A stretch of DNA of 64,000 bases from the NCBI GenBank assembly GCA_016709865.1, contig JADJLX010000005.1:1178001-1242000 (forward strand), read 5' to 3'. Positions 44,082-53,687 of this stretch are shown one piece after another; the stretch's first letter is position 1; every line of letters starts with the position of its first letter. The notes below the pieces were generated by a model. The model searched no databases, was not told the DNA's origin, and saw nothing but the letters and a program-made list of their open reading frames with translations. This DNA comes from Bacteroidales bacterium (GTDB lineage Bacteria; Bacteroidota; Bacteroidia; Bacteroidales; VadinHA17). The position numbers and the translations under genes are program-made.

Positions 44082-44351
44082 TCAGACTTTCAAAAGAGTA
44101 TGTATAACTATTTCTTTATCTAAGACGCTGTACAGAAGAATGAGAGGACCTGCGTTCATGACAAAAACTGACTCTTCAGATGTTCTTATCCCTGCCGCTG
44201 GATTCTTTCTTATCTCCTTCAGATTCTTGGAAATCGTTTTAAAAGTCATGACAGAATCCTCCTTTTTTTTACCTCTTCTGATGTCTGATTCGAACATGGT
44301 AAAGAGTCTCTTAACTGCAATATTTGACCAGATTACCTTTCTTTTAGCCAT
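44082..44351 (-). CDS. RelE/ParE-family toxin
   Basis: 89 residues, basic. The fold features WSNIAVKRLFTMFE, LKEIRKNPAAGIRT and a C-terminal beta hairpin with LILLYSVLDKEIVIHTLLKV fit the RelE/ParE superfamily. It overlaps the last 19 bases of the antitoxin gene, the usual antitoxin-first order. RelE toxins cleave mRNA at the ribosome and ParE poison gyrase; the subgroup cannot be assigned from sequence alone. Confidence 0.8.
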   Translation of the reverse strand: MAKRKVIWSNIAVKRLFTMFESDIRRGKKKEDSVMTFKTISKNLKEIRKNPAAGIRTSEESVFVMNAGPLILLYSVLDKEIVIHTLLKV

Positions 44352-44491
44352 GTCTTAACTTCCTTTTTAAGGGTTTTGTGATCAACAAATAATCCGTCTT
44401 CAATTTCCTTCTTTGAAGCTGAGATTTCGTCTAATTGTTCAGCTGTAAGCTGCAGAATTGTATCATCTGCAAAACTCTTTTTTGATTCCAT
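44333..44491 (-). CDS. Antitoxin of the RelE/ParE-type pair (52 residues)
   Basis: A short frame ATG 44491 to TAA 44333, immediately upstream of and overlapping the toxin. Residues SFADDTILQLTAEQLDEISA form an N-terminal helical part and EVKTWLKER the acidic-to-basic C-terminus. Size, order and overlap fit a type II antitoxin. No DNA-binding domain of a named family is recognisable. It starts one base after the end of the pentapeptide-repeat gene. Confidence 0.75.
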   Translation of the reverse strand: MESKKSFADDTILQLTAEQLDEISASKKEIEDGLFVDHKTLKKEVKTWLKER

Positions 44492-45065
44492 TTATTCAAT
44501 TATTATCTGATATTTACCTAATAATCCTGCAATTCCAACTGAAGAGAACTTTGCATTTTTAATTCTGTTTTCCTCGGGGTCAAACGAATAATTAATTGCA
44601 GTCCTGAAATCTGCCTTTTCCAGAATTGATTGGTGAAAAAGAGTTCTTGTCAGGTCACAATTATTAAATGAGGATGAAGTCAGATCAGCTTCCGAGAAGT
44701 CTGCTTCCCTCACCGAACACTCTTCAAATCTGGTATTCTTAATCTTCTTCTTCTGAAAATTTGAGTAATCAAGTACGCATTTTTCAAAACTGAATGAAAG
44801 GAAAAAGTCTTTGCAGGCATTAAATCCTGTACCCAACAGTTTACACCCTGTGAAAGTCACATCTCTCAGTCCGGCATTATTAAAAATAACATTACTGAAA
44901 TCACAACTTTCGAATCTGCAATCAGTAAAATTACTACTCTGTCAGATCACTTCCTTTGAAATTACAGCCCACAAAAATACAGCCGTCAAATTCCTCCCCT
45001 GATAAATCCCTGCCGGAATAATCAACTTTTTCAAATTTCTCGTCTATATGTATCTCTCCATTCAT
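44492..45065 (-). pseudogene. Pentapeptide-repeat protein, frameshifted
   Basis: The N-terminal 43 residues start at ATG 45065 (MNGEIHIDEKFEKVDYSGRD) and stop at TAG 44934-44936. The remaining repeats continue in another frame to 44492. In that frame, A(D/N)LxF-like pentapeptides such as DFSEADLTSSSFNNCDLT form a right-handed beta-helix. Removing one T near 44935 would give DLTESNFTDCRFE and restore one frame of about 190 residues. Either a true lesion or a sequence error. Confidence 0.75.
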
Positions 45066-45141
45066 AATCAATCCATTCCACTCTACCTTACTCTTCTCCC
45101 CTTCATCCGTTGAGCCCTTGCGCCGTTACGCCGTTGCGCCT

Positions 45142-46626
45142 TTACTTCACATACTGATCTATCACATTCTCAATCGACCTGCTGCACACTCTGCAGAATA
45201 CAAGATGCCGGGTGTACATTATACAATCAACCTGAGGACGATACAAACCTTTTGCGAGGTAACCAGCTCCTTCAAACGCGCCAACCTTATCTCTGTACTG
45301 CTCTTTGGCAAAATATTCATTCTCCTGGTTCATCTGACGGGTAAAAAGGTCCTCCATAACACTCTCAGGTACCATGGCAGCCCTGAGGCTATCCCGCTCC
45401 TTCTGAATAGCATAACCGGCTTTATCAAATTCCTCCTTATTCCAGGGTGTAGGCAGAGGAGTACCTGCCTCAATAAGGTCTTTCCATTTTAAATTATTTT
45501 TATCAAACAGTGCAGTGATGTTTGTTTCCCATGGTTCAACCTTAACTTCAGGAATTTCATAGGAGACTGATGAAGTGTAATATTCATCGGCCAGTCCTGC
45601 CATATGATGTCCCATCTCATGTATCATAATATACTCCGCAAACTTATTATCAGCTGAGACAGTTGTGTAAAGATTGTAGATCCCTCCGCCGCCATAAGTT
45701 CTCTCATTCACCATTATAACCATCAGATCATAGGGAACTGCTGAAGCAACATCCCGTATTGTCCTGTTATCATACGAAAGAGCATACCTTTCTGAATCGA
45801 AACTGCTGTAATGAACAGTCAGAGGTGTCCTCTTAAACACCCCGTGATGTGGTTTATTTACTCCGCTTGCTTCAGCAGGGGTCTCTATTGCCCTTACATT
45901 GAAATCACTTTTTCTTGATTTAAATGGCTCTGCATTCAACAGATAGCCGGAAAGTCTTGCAGCATCCTTCCTGAATTTTTCCATCTCTTCTTTCGAATAG
46001 CCGTCACCAAGGATTACAATGTCAACTTTATTCTCAGCCTTACCACTTTCCAGGATAACATCAACTTTCCTTGTATTAACAAGATCAGAAGGATTTACCT
46101 CTCTTAAGGCGGGATTTGGATTAATATCGGTACTCCAAATTGTCACGAAATTATTTGAAGCATCCCTCTTCTTCATCAGAACAGTAACCGGTTTTACCGG
46201 CCATGGAAATCTGGCCGATTCATGAAATGTGCCCCATTTTTCTGAGGCTTCCGGGATGGTCTGCCACTCTCCGAATACACTTGCAAATCCATGTGAGTAA
46301 AGAAGAATATTTGACTCTTTATCAAGGACTTCCAGGAAATAAAGTCCGAGCTTCAGGTCATCTATCAGTACCTTTTTGCTCCCGCTCCAGATACCATCCG
46401 AGACTATTCTGTCGGTTGCAAAATGCTCCTCTGTAGCTGTACCTGAATGAAAATAATCGAGACGCATAGTCTTATCAAGGAAATAGCTGGTGAATTCAAC
46501 GTTCCCTTTATTAACTGCCTGAATACCAATAGTATCTTCTGAAGGCAGTACGATTTGCTTACTTTCTTTCTGTTTGCATGAAACCATGAGAAAGAGAAAG
46601 ACAGGGAATAGTAAATACTTTTTCAT
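45142..46626 (-). CDS. IgA-type M64 metallopeptidase, lipoprotein
   Basis: 494 residues from ATG 46626 with lipobox VSCK (Cys17). The M64 zinc motif HEMGHHMAG is at 336 onward, followed by ADEYYTSSVS with likely third ligand. DIVILGDGYSKEEMEKFRKD is a family signature. M64 includes the IgA peptidase of Clostridium ramosum, but most Bacteroidota members have unknown targets. It lies near an antiporter gene on the same strand, with no obvious link. Confidence 0.88.
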   Translation of the reverse strand: MKKYLLFPVFLFLMVSCKQKESKQIVLPSEDTIGIQAVNKGNVEFTSYFLDKTMRLDYFHSGTATEEHFATDRIVSDGIWSGSKKVLIDDLKLGLYFLEVLDKESNILLYSHGFASVFGEWQTIPEASEKWGTFHESARFPWPVKPVTVLMKKRDASNNFVTIWSTDINPNPALREVNPSDLVNTRKVDVILESGKAENKVDIVILGDGYSKEEMEKFRKDAARLSGYLLNAEPFKSRKSDFNVRAIETPAEASGVNKPHHGVFKRTPLTVHYSSFDSERYALSYDNRTIRDVASAVPYDLMVIMVNERTYGGGGIYNLYTTVSADNKFAEYIMIHEMGHHMAGLADEYYTSSVSYEIPEVKVEPWETNITALFDKNNLKWKDLIEAGTPLPTPWNKEEFDKAGYAIQKERDSLRAAMVPESVMEDLFTRQMNQENEYFAKEQYRDKVGAFEGAGYLAKGLYRPQVDCIMYTRHLVFCRVCSRSIENVIDQYVK

Positions 46627-46764
46627 AATCAATCAGATGAATTGTTTCAATAAAGGTATTTAAATTTAATAATCGAAAAACTGTCTGGTAATAGTTTTTG
46701 TGAATGCTTATAATCAACCATAAAAGGAATGTTTGTGTTCCACCTATCAGGAGACTAAGAGTAA

Positions 46765-47961
46765 CTAAACTTGCTTCTGCTTTGAGATTGATTCAATAGG
46801 ATTACCAGAGGTTTTAAAAAGACCTGCCATCATCACAAATACTGATATTAATACCGTCTGAATAACAAGGGAATTATTTACTCCCGGAATGGAGAGTTCA
46901 GGTAGAATTGAAATAAACAGCAGGATAGTGATTAAACCTCTTGGAGCAATAAACTGGAGTGGATATACCGGCAGTCCAGTAACTTTAATTGTAACATATC
47001 GTATTAAGAGAATTAAAGCGACTATACCTGCAGCCCATGGTAGGGTATTGGTATCGATAATTTCCCGGGGCTCTATAAGAAATCCAAAGAGAATGAAGAA
47101 TAGTGACCTCACGAGAAATGTTGCCTCGATGGTTATCTCTTTAAACTTGATAACCTCCTTATCGAGTTTCTCCGGTCTTAATTTATCTATCCAGGGGTAT
47201 CGCTTAAAGGACTCAAAATTACCAAGAAACAATCCAAATACCATAATAAATACAAGTCCTGGTAAGTGAAAATACTTAGTGATTGAATAGATGAGAATAG
47301 TTGAAAGTATTATCGGGGTATATGTGATATGATTCCTTATCCTGCTTAACAAAAAAGCGAGAACGAGAACTGATACAAACGAAATAAGAACAATTATCGC
47401 TATCTGAAAGATGAAAAATCCAAATGTTTTAAAGTCAAAGATTTCATTTAGAACAATAAAATTGAATATCAGGACTCCGAGGATATCTGAAAAACTGCTC
47501 TCATAAATTACAAATTCTCTGTCGTGCAATAGCAGGTTCCTTACGCTTGGTATTGCAATTGCACTGCTTATGACACAAAATGGCAAAGAATTGACCAGAC
47601 CTGTTCTGAAAGGAACTGCATAATAAGTATGAAATATAAAAGCCAAAACTGAAGACATCACCAGTATGGGGATGAGAGCTACTAAAAATGTTTTTCTGAT
47701 AACACCAGCTTTAGACCTGTTCAACTCCAGTTCCAGAGACCCTTCAAGTACTATAAGTATTAATCCGATAGTGCCCAGAATTGGCAATACAGGATTTAGG
47801 TCGGGCATTCTTAACGGCAAATAGCTTGTTCCTGCTTTTACCAGCATACCTAATATTAACAGTAGGATTACCGATGGAATCTTTGTAAAAGCCGAACTCA
47901 AATCAAAGAAATATGCAAGCAGCAATAATGAACAAATGGTAATTATTATGGCATTTTGCAT
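46765..47961 (-). CDS. Cation:proton antiporter (Na+/H+ exchanger family)
   Basis: 398 residues with about twelve hydrophobic helices from residue 4 to 385. LPVLPILG-type and SNSLPFCVISSAIAIPSV-type segments, including the acidic helix near SSFSDILGVL, fit the NhaP/CPA1 transporter domain. There is no C-terminal TrkA regulatory domain. It exchanges Na+ or K+ for H+ across the inner membrane; the ion cannot be assigned. The 281 bases upstream hold only a GH130 promoter on the other strand. Confidence 0.85.
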   Translation of the reverse strand: MQNAIIITICSLLLLAYFFDLSSAFTKIPSVILLLILGMLVKAGTSYLPLRMPDLNPVLPILGTIGLILIVLEGSLELELNRSKAGVIRKTFLVALIPILVMSSVLAFIFHTYYAVPFRTGLVNSLPFCVISSAIAIPSVRNLLLHDREFVIYESSFSDILGVLIFNFIVLNEIFDFKTFGFFIFQIAIIVLISFVSVLVLAFLLSRIRNHITYTPIILSTILIYSITKYFHLPGLVFIMVFGLFLGNFESFKRYPWIDKLRPEKLDKEVIKFKEITIEATFLVRSLFFILFGFLIEPREIIDTNTLPWAAGIVALILLIRYVTIKVTGLPVYPLQFIAPRGLITILLFISILPELSIPGVNNSLVIQTVLISVFVMMAGLFKTSGNPIESISKQKQV

Positions 47962-48189
47962 TTATAAAATTTTATTTTAAAATTCCTAAAGTGTAAAGAT
48001 AGGAATTCTATCTTCGCTAAAAAATAACAGACTTTTAATATTCCAGTTATAAATAAAGATCAATTCTTATTCTCCATAACCTAATATATACCCGGCCTTT
48101 TTTACCAATGCATGTCCGGATAATTGATTACCTTAAAAATTCTGTCGTTTGTAACATAGTTCTCAGGTACAGGTCCTGAATGAAATATG

Positions 48190-48197
48190 TATCTTTG
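48190..48197 (+). promoter_or_regulatory. Promoter -7 box for the glycoside-hydrolase operon
   Basis: TATCTTTG, 46 bases upstream of the GH130 ATG. A palindrome CTGCCTGCCGGCAGACAG (48204-48221) lies just downstream of the expected transcription start and may be an operator or repeat. Confidence 0.6.
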
Positions 48198-48243
48198 AGT
48201 GCTCTGCCTGCCGGCAGACAGGTTTGTGGTAAAATTTTTTCTC

Positions 48244-49338
48244 ATGAAATTCAAATATATATTACTTATATCATTGGTCTTATCTGGTTGTAAAAACTCC
48301 ACTTCAGCAGATAAGCCTGCGCTGACTGATCCTGAAAATTGGGCCATGACCGGCTTTGAAAAAGCTGACACGATTAATCCAATTCTCAATCCCTCGTCTT
48401 TGCAGCTCTTTAATTGTCCTGTCAGTAAAAAAGAGGTAAAATGGGAAGAGAGAAATGTTCTTAATCCTTCAGCCATTGTGAAAGATGACAAGGTTTACCT
48501 CATTTACCGGGCACAGGATAATGAGATGACATCAAGGATCGGATTAGCCATAAGCGACGATGGTTTGCATTTTACCAAACAGGCTGAACCTGTTTTTTAC
48601 CCTGCTTCTGACAGCATGTACCAGTATGAATGGAAAGGCGGTGTTGAGGATCCACGGGTAATTGAGAGTCCTGACGGCACCTATATCATGACATATACCT
48701 CCTATGATGGAAAAACTGCAAGGCTCTGTCTGGCAAGCTCAACAGACCTTAAAAACTGGACAAAACATGGTTTGGTTTTAGGGTACGGAAAATACAGGGA
48801 TACCTGGTCAAAGTCTGGTGCAATTGTTGGGGAACTTAAAGGAAACAAAATTATCGCAGCGAAAATAAAGGGAAAATACTGGATGTATTTTGGTGATACT
48901 GATCTGTTCATAGCTACATCTGATGATCTCATCCATTGGGAAGTAGCTGAAAATGCAGAAAGCAAAAAGATGATTTCAGTATTACATCCCCGCATGGGTT
49001 ATTTCGACAGCCGGCTGGTTGAACCCGGACCATTTGCTTTATTAACAGAGAATGGAATTCTTCTGATCTACAACGGAAGTAATGCAGCGAACTTTAACGA
49101 TCCTTCCTTACCTGAATTCACTTATGCAGCCGGTCAGGCACTGTTTGACAAAGAAAATCCATACAAGCTCAAGGACAGAATGGAGAGTCATTTTATCCAT
49201 CCTGACAAACCTTACGAGAAAACCGGAGAAGTAAATGAGGTCTGTTTTGTGGAAGGACTTGTCTATTATAAAGAAAAGTGGATGCTTTATTATGGAACAG
49301 CCGATTCAAAGATTGCAGTAGCAGTAAAAAAGGATTAA
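48244..49338 (+). CDS. Lipoprotein of glycoside hydrolase family 130
   Basis: 365 residues with lipobox LSGC (Cys16), so exported and anchored. A five-bladed beta-propeller follows: RNVLNPSAIV, the GH130 signature GGVEDPRV with the catalytic-type Asp136, and FDSRLVEPGP. The family holds mannoside phosphorylases and beta-1,2-mannosidases; I cannot tell phosphorolysis from hydrolysis here. ATG at 48244 places the lipobox correctly, while an ATG at 48199 would not. It starts a three-gene operon and the next gene begins 4 bases after it. Confidence 0.85.
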   Translation: MKFKYILLISLVLSGCKNSTSADKPALTDPENWAMTGFEKADTINPILNPSSLQLFNCPVSKKEVKWEERNVLNPSAIVKDDKVYLIYRAQDNEMTSRIGLAISDDGLHFTKQAEPVFYPASDSMYQYEWKGGVEDPRVIESPDGTYIMTYTSYDGKTARLCLASSTDLKNWTKHGLVLGYGKYRDTWSKSGAIVGELKGNKIIAAKIKGKYWMYFGDTDLFIATSDDLIHWEVAENAESKKMISVLHPRMGYFDSRLVEPGPFALLTENGILLIYNGSNAANFNDPSLPEFTYAAGQALFDKENPYKLKDRMESHFIHPDKPYEKTGEVNEVCFVEGLVYYKEKWMLYYGTADSKIAVAVKKD

Positions 49339-49342
49339 TAAC

Positions 49343-51322
49343 ATGTATCTGAATTACAAGCACTTCCTTATACTTATCTCATTCCTTTTAGTTAACATGA
49401 AAGTTGCCGGTCAACCGACCGATACATCATCATTTGGTATTGATAGCAGGCTAAGTTTCTACTCATTTGAAAAAAACGGGGAGTTTCTGGTTCAGATTCC
49501 TGCTACTCTGGCTCAAAGTAATCTAGCTGTAGAAATTAACTCCGGCGGTACCACTCTGATTTCCTGGAAAGGAAAAGCATCCGGGACCATCCTCAGACTA
49601 CCTTTCCCAATCACCTTTGCTCCTTCTGTTTATCAGATATTTGCTAAGATATCAGTTGCATGGAAACCAGGGTTTTTATATGTGGCTAGAACGGAATTAA
49701 AAGTTCTTCCATATAAATCGAATGAGGTAAAAACCGACAGGCTGACAGGCGGACTTATTGTGAACAGAAGGCAATTCTTTCCATTCGGATTTTATACTTA
49801 TTCACCTGTCAGCCCGACTCTTCCTGAAGAAGAAATTGTTAAAGGTTTTAATGTAATTTCCCCTTACCAGAAGATACTGCCTGAAACGCTATCTGAGAGA
49901 AAAGCATATATGGACCGCTGTGCACAGATTGGAATGAAGGTTCATTATAACCTGCTCTCTGTATCAGGAGGTGGCGGAGTCGGATCTAAAATTGACAGCA
50001 TCTCCGAAGAGGAGAAAAGAGCCAGACTGTTAAAAGAAATTGAATTGTTCCGGGATCATCCTGCATTACTCGCCTGGTATATTTCTGATGAACCAAATGG
50101 CAATAGAATACCTCCTGAGACAATTGAAGAAATTTACAATACAGTCAAAAAAGCCGATCCATGGCATCCGGTTTCAGTAGTGATTACAGCTCCGTTCATG
50201 CAGGCCCGGAGATACACAAAAGGCCTTGATATCTTAATGGCAGACCCCTACCCTCTGCCTGAACTACAGGCATCTTTCGTTGGTGATATTACAGGGCAAT
50301 TGAAAGAACTTGTCAGTGGCAAAAAACCTCTATGGATCGTTCCTCAGGCCTTCGGCGGGGGTGAGATCTGGAAACGCGAACCAACTATACAGGAGATAAG
50401 ATCGATGACCTGGCAGGCTATAATTAACGGAGCAGGCGGAATACAGTATTTTGTCCGCCAGGGACTTAATTATTTTCCAAAATCAGCAGCAGTATGGGGT
50501 GAATGCGGCAGGATAGCAGTGGAAGTTGCAGAGCTGACTCCATGGCTGCTTTCAGATGAGGAGACTATGCCGGCAGAAAGCTACTCTCAAAATGTATTAG
50601 TCTCTTCTAAAACACATGATGGACAGCTAGTTGTAATGGCAGTAAACAGGAAAAGTGAACCTATAAATGCGTCCCTGAGAATAAAAGGATTATCCAACAC
50701 CAGGGCAAGGGTATTGTTTGAGAACAGATTCGTTCCGGTTATCGGTGGAGTGATTACTGATGAACTGGCTTCATTCGGATCGCAGGTGTACCTTATTGAT
50801 CTGAAACCAGAAAAACAAACATTTGTTTCAGAAAAGAAAAACCTGTTATTGGATCCGGGATTTGAAGATCTTTCATCTCCGGGTGTCCCTTCTGCCTGTT
50901 ATGCCCGTCCTGGTGGCGACAGGGGAGCAACATTTTTTACTGACTCAAGAGAGCATTTTGAGGGCAACCATTCGGTGCGATTAGTCACTCCTCAGGAAGG
51001 AAAAAGTGCGGCACTCAGGTTTTTCCCGTTTCAGGTTAAAGCCGGAGCTTCATATACAATTTCATTATGGGCAAAATCTGATCCGGAGCAGAGATTCTCA
51101 AAACAGGAAAATACTGGTCCACAGTACGTTGAAGTTTTACTCGGGGAATTCAGCCGTGCCAGATTTGTACCTGATAGTTCGTGGAAACGATTTGTAACAT
51201 TTGTTACAATTCCAACAGATACCCTCGCTACATTTAAAACAAACCTTATACTTAAAATGCCGGGGCAAGGCGTTGCCTGGTTTGATGAAATAAAAGTCTT
51301 TGAAGAATTAAATAAAAAATGA
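49343..51322 (+). CDS. Secreted glycoside hydrolase-like protein with C-terminal carbohydrate-binding domain
   Basis: 659 residues with a Sec signal peptide ending near KVAGQ. An N-terminal beta-sandwich (to about 130) precedes a TIM-barrel domain starting at GGLIVNRRQFFPFGFYTYSP, with the probable acid/base Glu250 in AWYISDEPNG. A short all-beta domain follows, and the C-terminus from about 500 (LLDPGFEDLS, GASYTISLWAKSDPEQRF) resembles a CBM4/9-type carbohydrate-binding module. Overall layout resembles GH2- or GH5-like retaining enzymes, but no family can be given with certainty. It is the middle gene of the operon. Confidence 0.8.
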   Translation: MYLNYKHFLILISFLLVNMKVAGQPTDTSSFGIDSRLSFYSFEKNGEFLVQIPATLAQSNLAVEINSGGTTLISWKGKASGTILRLPFPITFAPSVYQIFAKISVAWKPGFLYVARTELKVLPYKSNEVKTDRLTGGLIVNRRQFFPFGFYTYSPVSPTLPEEEIVKGFNVISPYQKILPETLSERKAYMDRCAQIGMKVHYNLLSVSGGGGVGSKIDSISEEEKRARLLKEIELFRDHPALLAWYISDEPNGNRIPPETIEEIYNTVKKADPWHPVSVVITAPFMQARRYTKGLDILMADPYPLPELQASFVGDITGQLKELVSGKKPLWIVPQAFGGGEIWKREPTIQEIRSMTWQAIINGAGGIQYFVRQGLNYFPKSAAVWGECGRIAVEVAELTPWLLSDEETMPAESYSQNVLVSSKTHDGQLVVMAVNRKSEPINASLRIKGLSNTRARVLFENRFVPVIGGVITDELASFGSQVYLIDLKPEKQTFVSEKKNLLLDPGFEDLSSPGVPSACYARPGGDRGATFFTDSREHFEGNHSVRLVTPQEGKSAALRFFPFQVKAGASYTISLWAKSDPEQRFSKQENTGPQYVEVLLGEFSRARFVPDSSWKRFVTFVTIPTDTLATFKTNLILKMPGQGVAWFDEIKVFEELNKK

Positions 51323-51328
51323 AGAACT

Positions 51329-51458
51329 TACACAGAGAGACACTGAGAAAACACAGAGAGCCACAGAGTTAAAAAGAATAATGCTCCGTGTAACTCTGTG
51401 TAAGACTGAGCTTAGCGAAGTCCCGATAGCTATCGGGATCTGTGTAACTCTGTGTAAC
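51329..51458. repeat. CTCTGTG repeat array, locus 3, with an embedded palindrome
   Basis: CACAGAG units at the left and CTCTGTG units at the right surround a perfect 18-base palindrome TCCCGATAGCTATCGGGA at 51421-51438, which resembles the imperfect one at 25222-25239. It lies inside an operon, between the hydrolase and GH127 genes. Confidence 0.8.
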
Positions 51459-51472
51459 AAAAAAATAGTACT

Positions 51473-53545
51473 ATGAATAAACTGGCATTTTTGATTCTTT
51501 TAGCTACAACAGTCTTGTTTTCAGGATGTTCAAAAGAGAAAGAAAACATCAACTACAAAGGGAACCCGGCTCCGTTAAAACAGAATGCTTACATAAAGCT
51601 TCCTCTCGGAGTTGTTAAACCTGCTGGCTGGCTTAAATCTCAGCTTGAGGCTCAGGCATCAGGACTAACAGGAAATGTCGATGATTTCTGGCCCGATCTT
51701 GTCAACTCTTCCTGGCGCGGAGGAGAAGGAGAAGCCTGGGAAAGAGGCCCTTACTTCCTCGACGGAATGGTCCCCCTGGCCTACCTGCTTGAAGATAAAG
51801 CACTTATTGAAAAATCAAATAAGTGGATCCAAAGCATAATCTCAAGTAGCAGAGATACCGGCTGGTATGGTCCGGCTAAAAACAAAGACAGATGGCCGCT
51901 GGCTGTTGCCAATAAAGTACTCATGCAGTATTATGAAGCAACAGGTGATACAAATGCACTGAATGTCCTAGAAAAGTACTTTCGGTACCTTCATAGTTCT
52001 CCCCCCGACTGGCCCGATAAAGACTGGAGAGGTGTGAGAGCAATGGAAAACGCTGTCACTGGCTATTGGCTTTATCGTCAGACAGGCGAGCCCTGGATAC
52101 TTGAGACTATTGAATCTTTTAAGAAGAACAGTTCAGACTGGACAACATATTATGAAAAATTCCCGTGGGACTCAGCTGCATCGGCTGATAAGAAAATACC
52201 TCTTAACTGGGGACCGGAAGGATTGACTGCGCATGTTGTAAACAATGCAATGGCGATAAAGTATCCCGGCTTGTGGTACCAGCAATCGATGGACCAGAGA
52301 TATAAAAATGCAGTATACTCAGGAATTAAAAAATATGATCTGAACCATGGCCAGGCGGGCGGCAGATTCTCCGGAGACGAACATCTTTCAGGAAAGAGCC
52401 CGGCTCAGGGCACTGAATTATGCTCAGTAGTTGAATATATGTTTTCCCTCGAGGAACTTTATGCCATATTTGGCGACAACAAGCTGGCTGACAGACTTGA
52501 GCTACTCACTTACAACGCTTTACCAGCTACAACAACCCCCGATATGTGGGCGCATCAGTACGACCAGCAATCGAATCAGGTTCTCGTATCAGGAGTAAAA
52601 AGAGACTGGAGCACAAACGGAGATTACTCAAACATTTATGGCCTGATGCCGAATTTTGCATGCTGTCTGGCAAATATGCACCAGGGCTGGCCAAAGTTTG
52701 TGGAAAGCATGTGGATGGCAACTAATGACAACGGGCTTGCTCTTGTTGCATATGGACCATCTGTGGTCAAAGCACTCGTCGGGAAAGGTGCAGAGGTAAC
52801 AATTACCGAAGAGACCGATTATCCGTTCAGCGGATCAGTAATCCTTAAAATCGAAACGGCTAAACCTGTTAAGTTTCCATTGGAATTCAGAGTCCCCGGT
52901 TGGGCTGATTCATTAACAATTACTTATAAAGGTAAAACTGTTGTTGCTAAGGGAAGTTCAAACTACAGGCTATCAGAGAAATGGAAAAGCGGAGACAGAA
53001 TAGTAATTGAAATACCTATGGAAATGCGTGTTGAAAAGAGATATAATAATTCAGCGTCGCTTCTCCGTGGCCCGCTCTATTTTGCTTTGAGAATTGAGAA
53101 GGAATATAAGAGTATAAAAATCAATTATGACAATTTCTCATACAAAGGAAGTGTGGATTGGGAAATCACTCCGAAAAGTGCCTGGAATTATGGATTATTG
53201 ATTGATTATAAGAACATTAACAGAGGATTAAAACTGACTGAAAACAAGCCGGGTAAATACCCGTTTGCCGATAAAGGAGATATGGTATGGTCGGCTGATT
53301 CAGCAAAATACATTCAGGTTGAAGATGATGCTCCGCTTGTTCTGACCGCCAGAGGAATAAGAATTCCAGAGTGGACTTTAAAGAACAATTCAGCTGATGT
53401 TCCTCCGTTAAGTCCGGTTAAACCCGTTGGTGATCCGGAGGTTATTACCCTTGTTCCATACGGATGCACAAGATTGAGAATAACAGAGTTTCCTGTAATG
53501 GATATCTTTATGATGGAGGATGTTATGAGACCTTCTTCAAAATAG
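51473..53545 (+). CDS. Glycoside hydrolase family 127 protein (beta-L-arabinofuranosidase type), lipoprotein
   Basis: 690 residues with lipobox FSGC (Cys19). The DUF1680/GH127 (alpha/alpha)6 barrel shows zinc-site residues in the pattern known from the Bifidobacterium enzyme: Glu315-x-Cys317 (GTELCSVVEYM) and Cys397-Cys398 (NFACCLANMHQGW). Cys397 would act as nucleophile, and a candidate acid/base is the Glu of GDEHLSG. The fold ends with beta-sandwich domains (FPLEFRVPGWADSLT). It likely removes a beta-L-arabinofuranosyl or related group, but substrates vary in this family. Confidence 0.88.
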   Translation: MNKLAFLILLATTVLFSGCSKEKENINYKGNPAPLKQNAYIKLPLGVVKPAGWLKSQLEAQASGLTGNVDDFWPDLVNSSWRGGEGEAWERGPYFLDGMVPLAYLLEDKALIEKSNKWIQSIISSSRDTGWYGPAKNKDRWPLAVANKVLMQYYEATGDTNALNVLEKYFRYLHSSPPDWPDKDWRGVRAMENAVTGYWLYRQTGEPWILETIESFKKNSSDWTTYYEKFPWDSAASADKKIPLNWGPEGLTAHVVNNAMAIKYPGLWYQQSMDQRYKNAVYSGIKKYDLNHGQAGGRFSGDEHLSGKSPAQGTELCSVVEYMFSLEELYAIFGDNKLADRLELLTYNALPATTTPDMWAHQYDQQSNQVLVSGVKRDWSTNGDYSNIYGLMPNFACCLANMHQGWPKFVESMWMATNDNGLALVAYGPSVVKALVGKGAEVTITEETDYPFSGSVILKIETAKPVKFPLEFRVPGWADSLTITYKGKTVVAKGSSNYRLSEKWKSGDRIVIEIPMEMRVEKRYNNSASLLRGPLYFALRIEKEYKSIKINYDNFSYKGSVDWEITPKSAWNYGLLIDYKNINRGLKLTENKPGKYPFADKGDMVWSADSAKYIQVEDDAPLVLTARGIRIPEWTLKNNSADVPPLSPVKPVGDPEVITLVPYGCTRLRITEFPVMDIFMMEDVMRPSSK

Positions 53546-53550
53546 GAACT

Positions 53551-53659
53551 GACACAGAGTTACACAGAGGTATCACAGAGCTACACAGAGAAGACTGTAA
53601 TAATATGATTTGGTTTTCTCTGTGGCTCTCTGTGGCTTCTCAGTGGTACTCTGTGTAAC
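53551..53659. repeat. CTCTGTG repeat array, locus 4
   Basis: Four CACAGAG units (53551-53590) face four CTCTGTG-like units (53616-53656), able to form a long hairpin. It follows the GH127 stop and is convergent with the aminopeptidase P gene, so it may act as a terminator. Confidence 0.8.
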
Positions 53660-53687
53660 AAAAAAACTAAAAATAAATTCTAAGTTT

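Noticed and set aside
48102..48491. A 129-residue minus-strand frame before and across the GH130 start
   Set aside because: Most of it is antisense to GH130. A short phrase FHSGPVPENYVTNDRI recalls part of the M64 protein, but the match is too short to call a gene remnant.
40265..53659. CTCTGTG arrays as CRISPR
   Set aside because: Units are only about 7 bases, spacers 3-8 bases and degenerate, and no cas gene is near.
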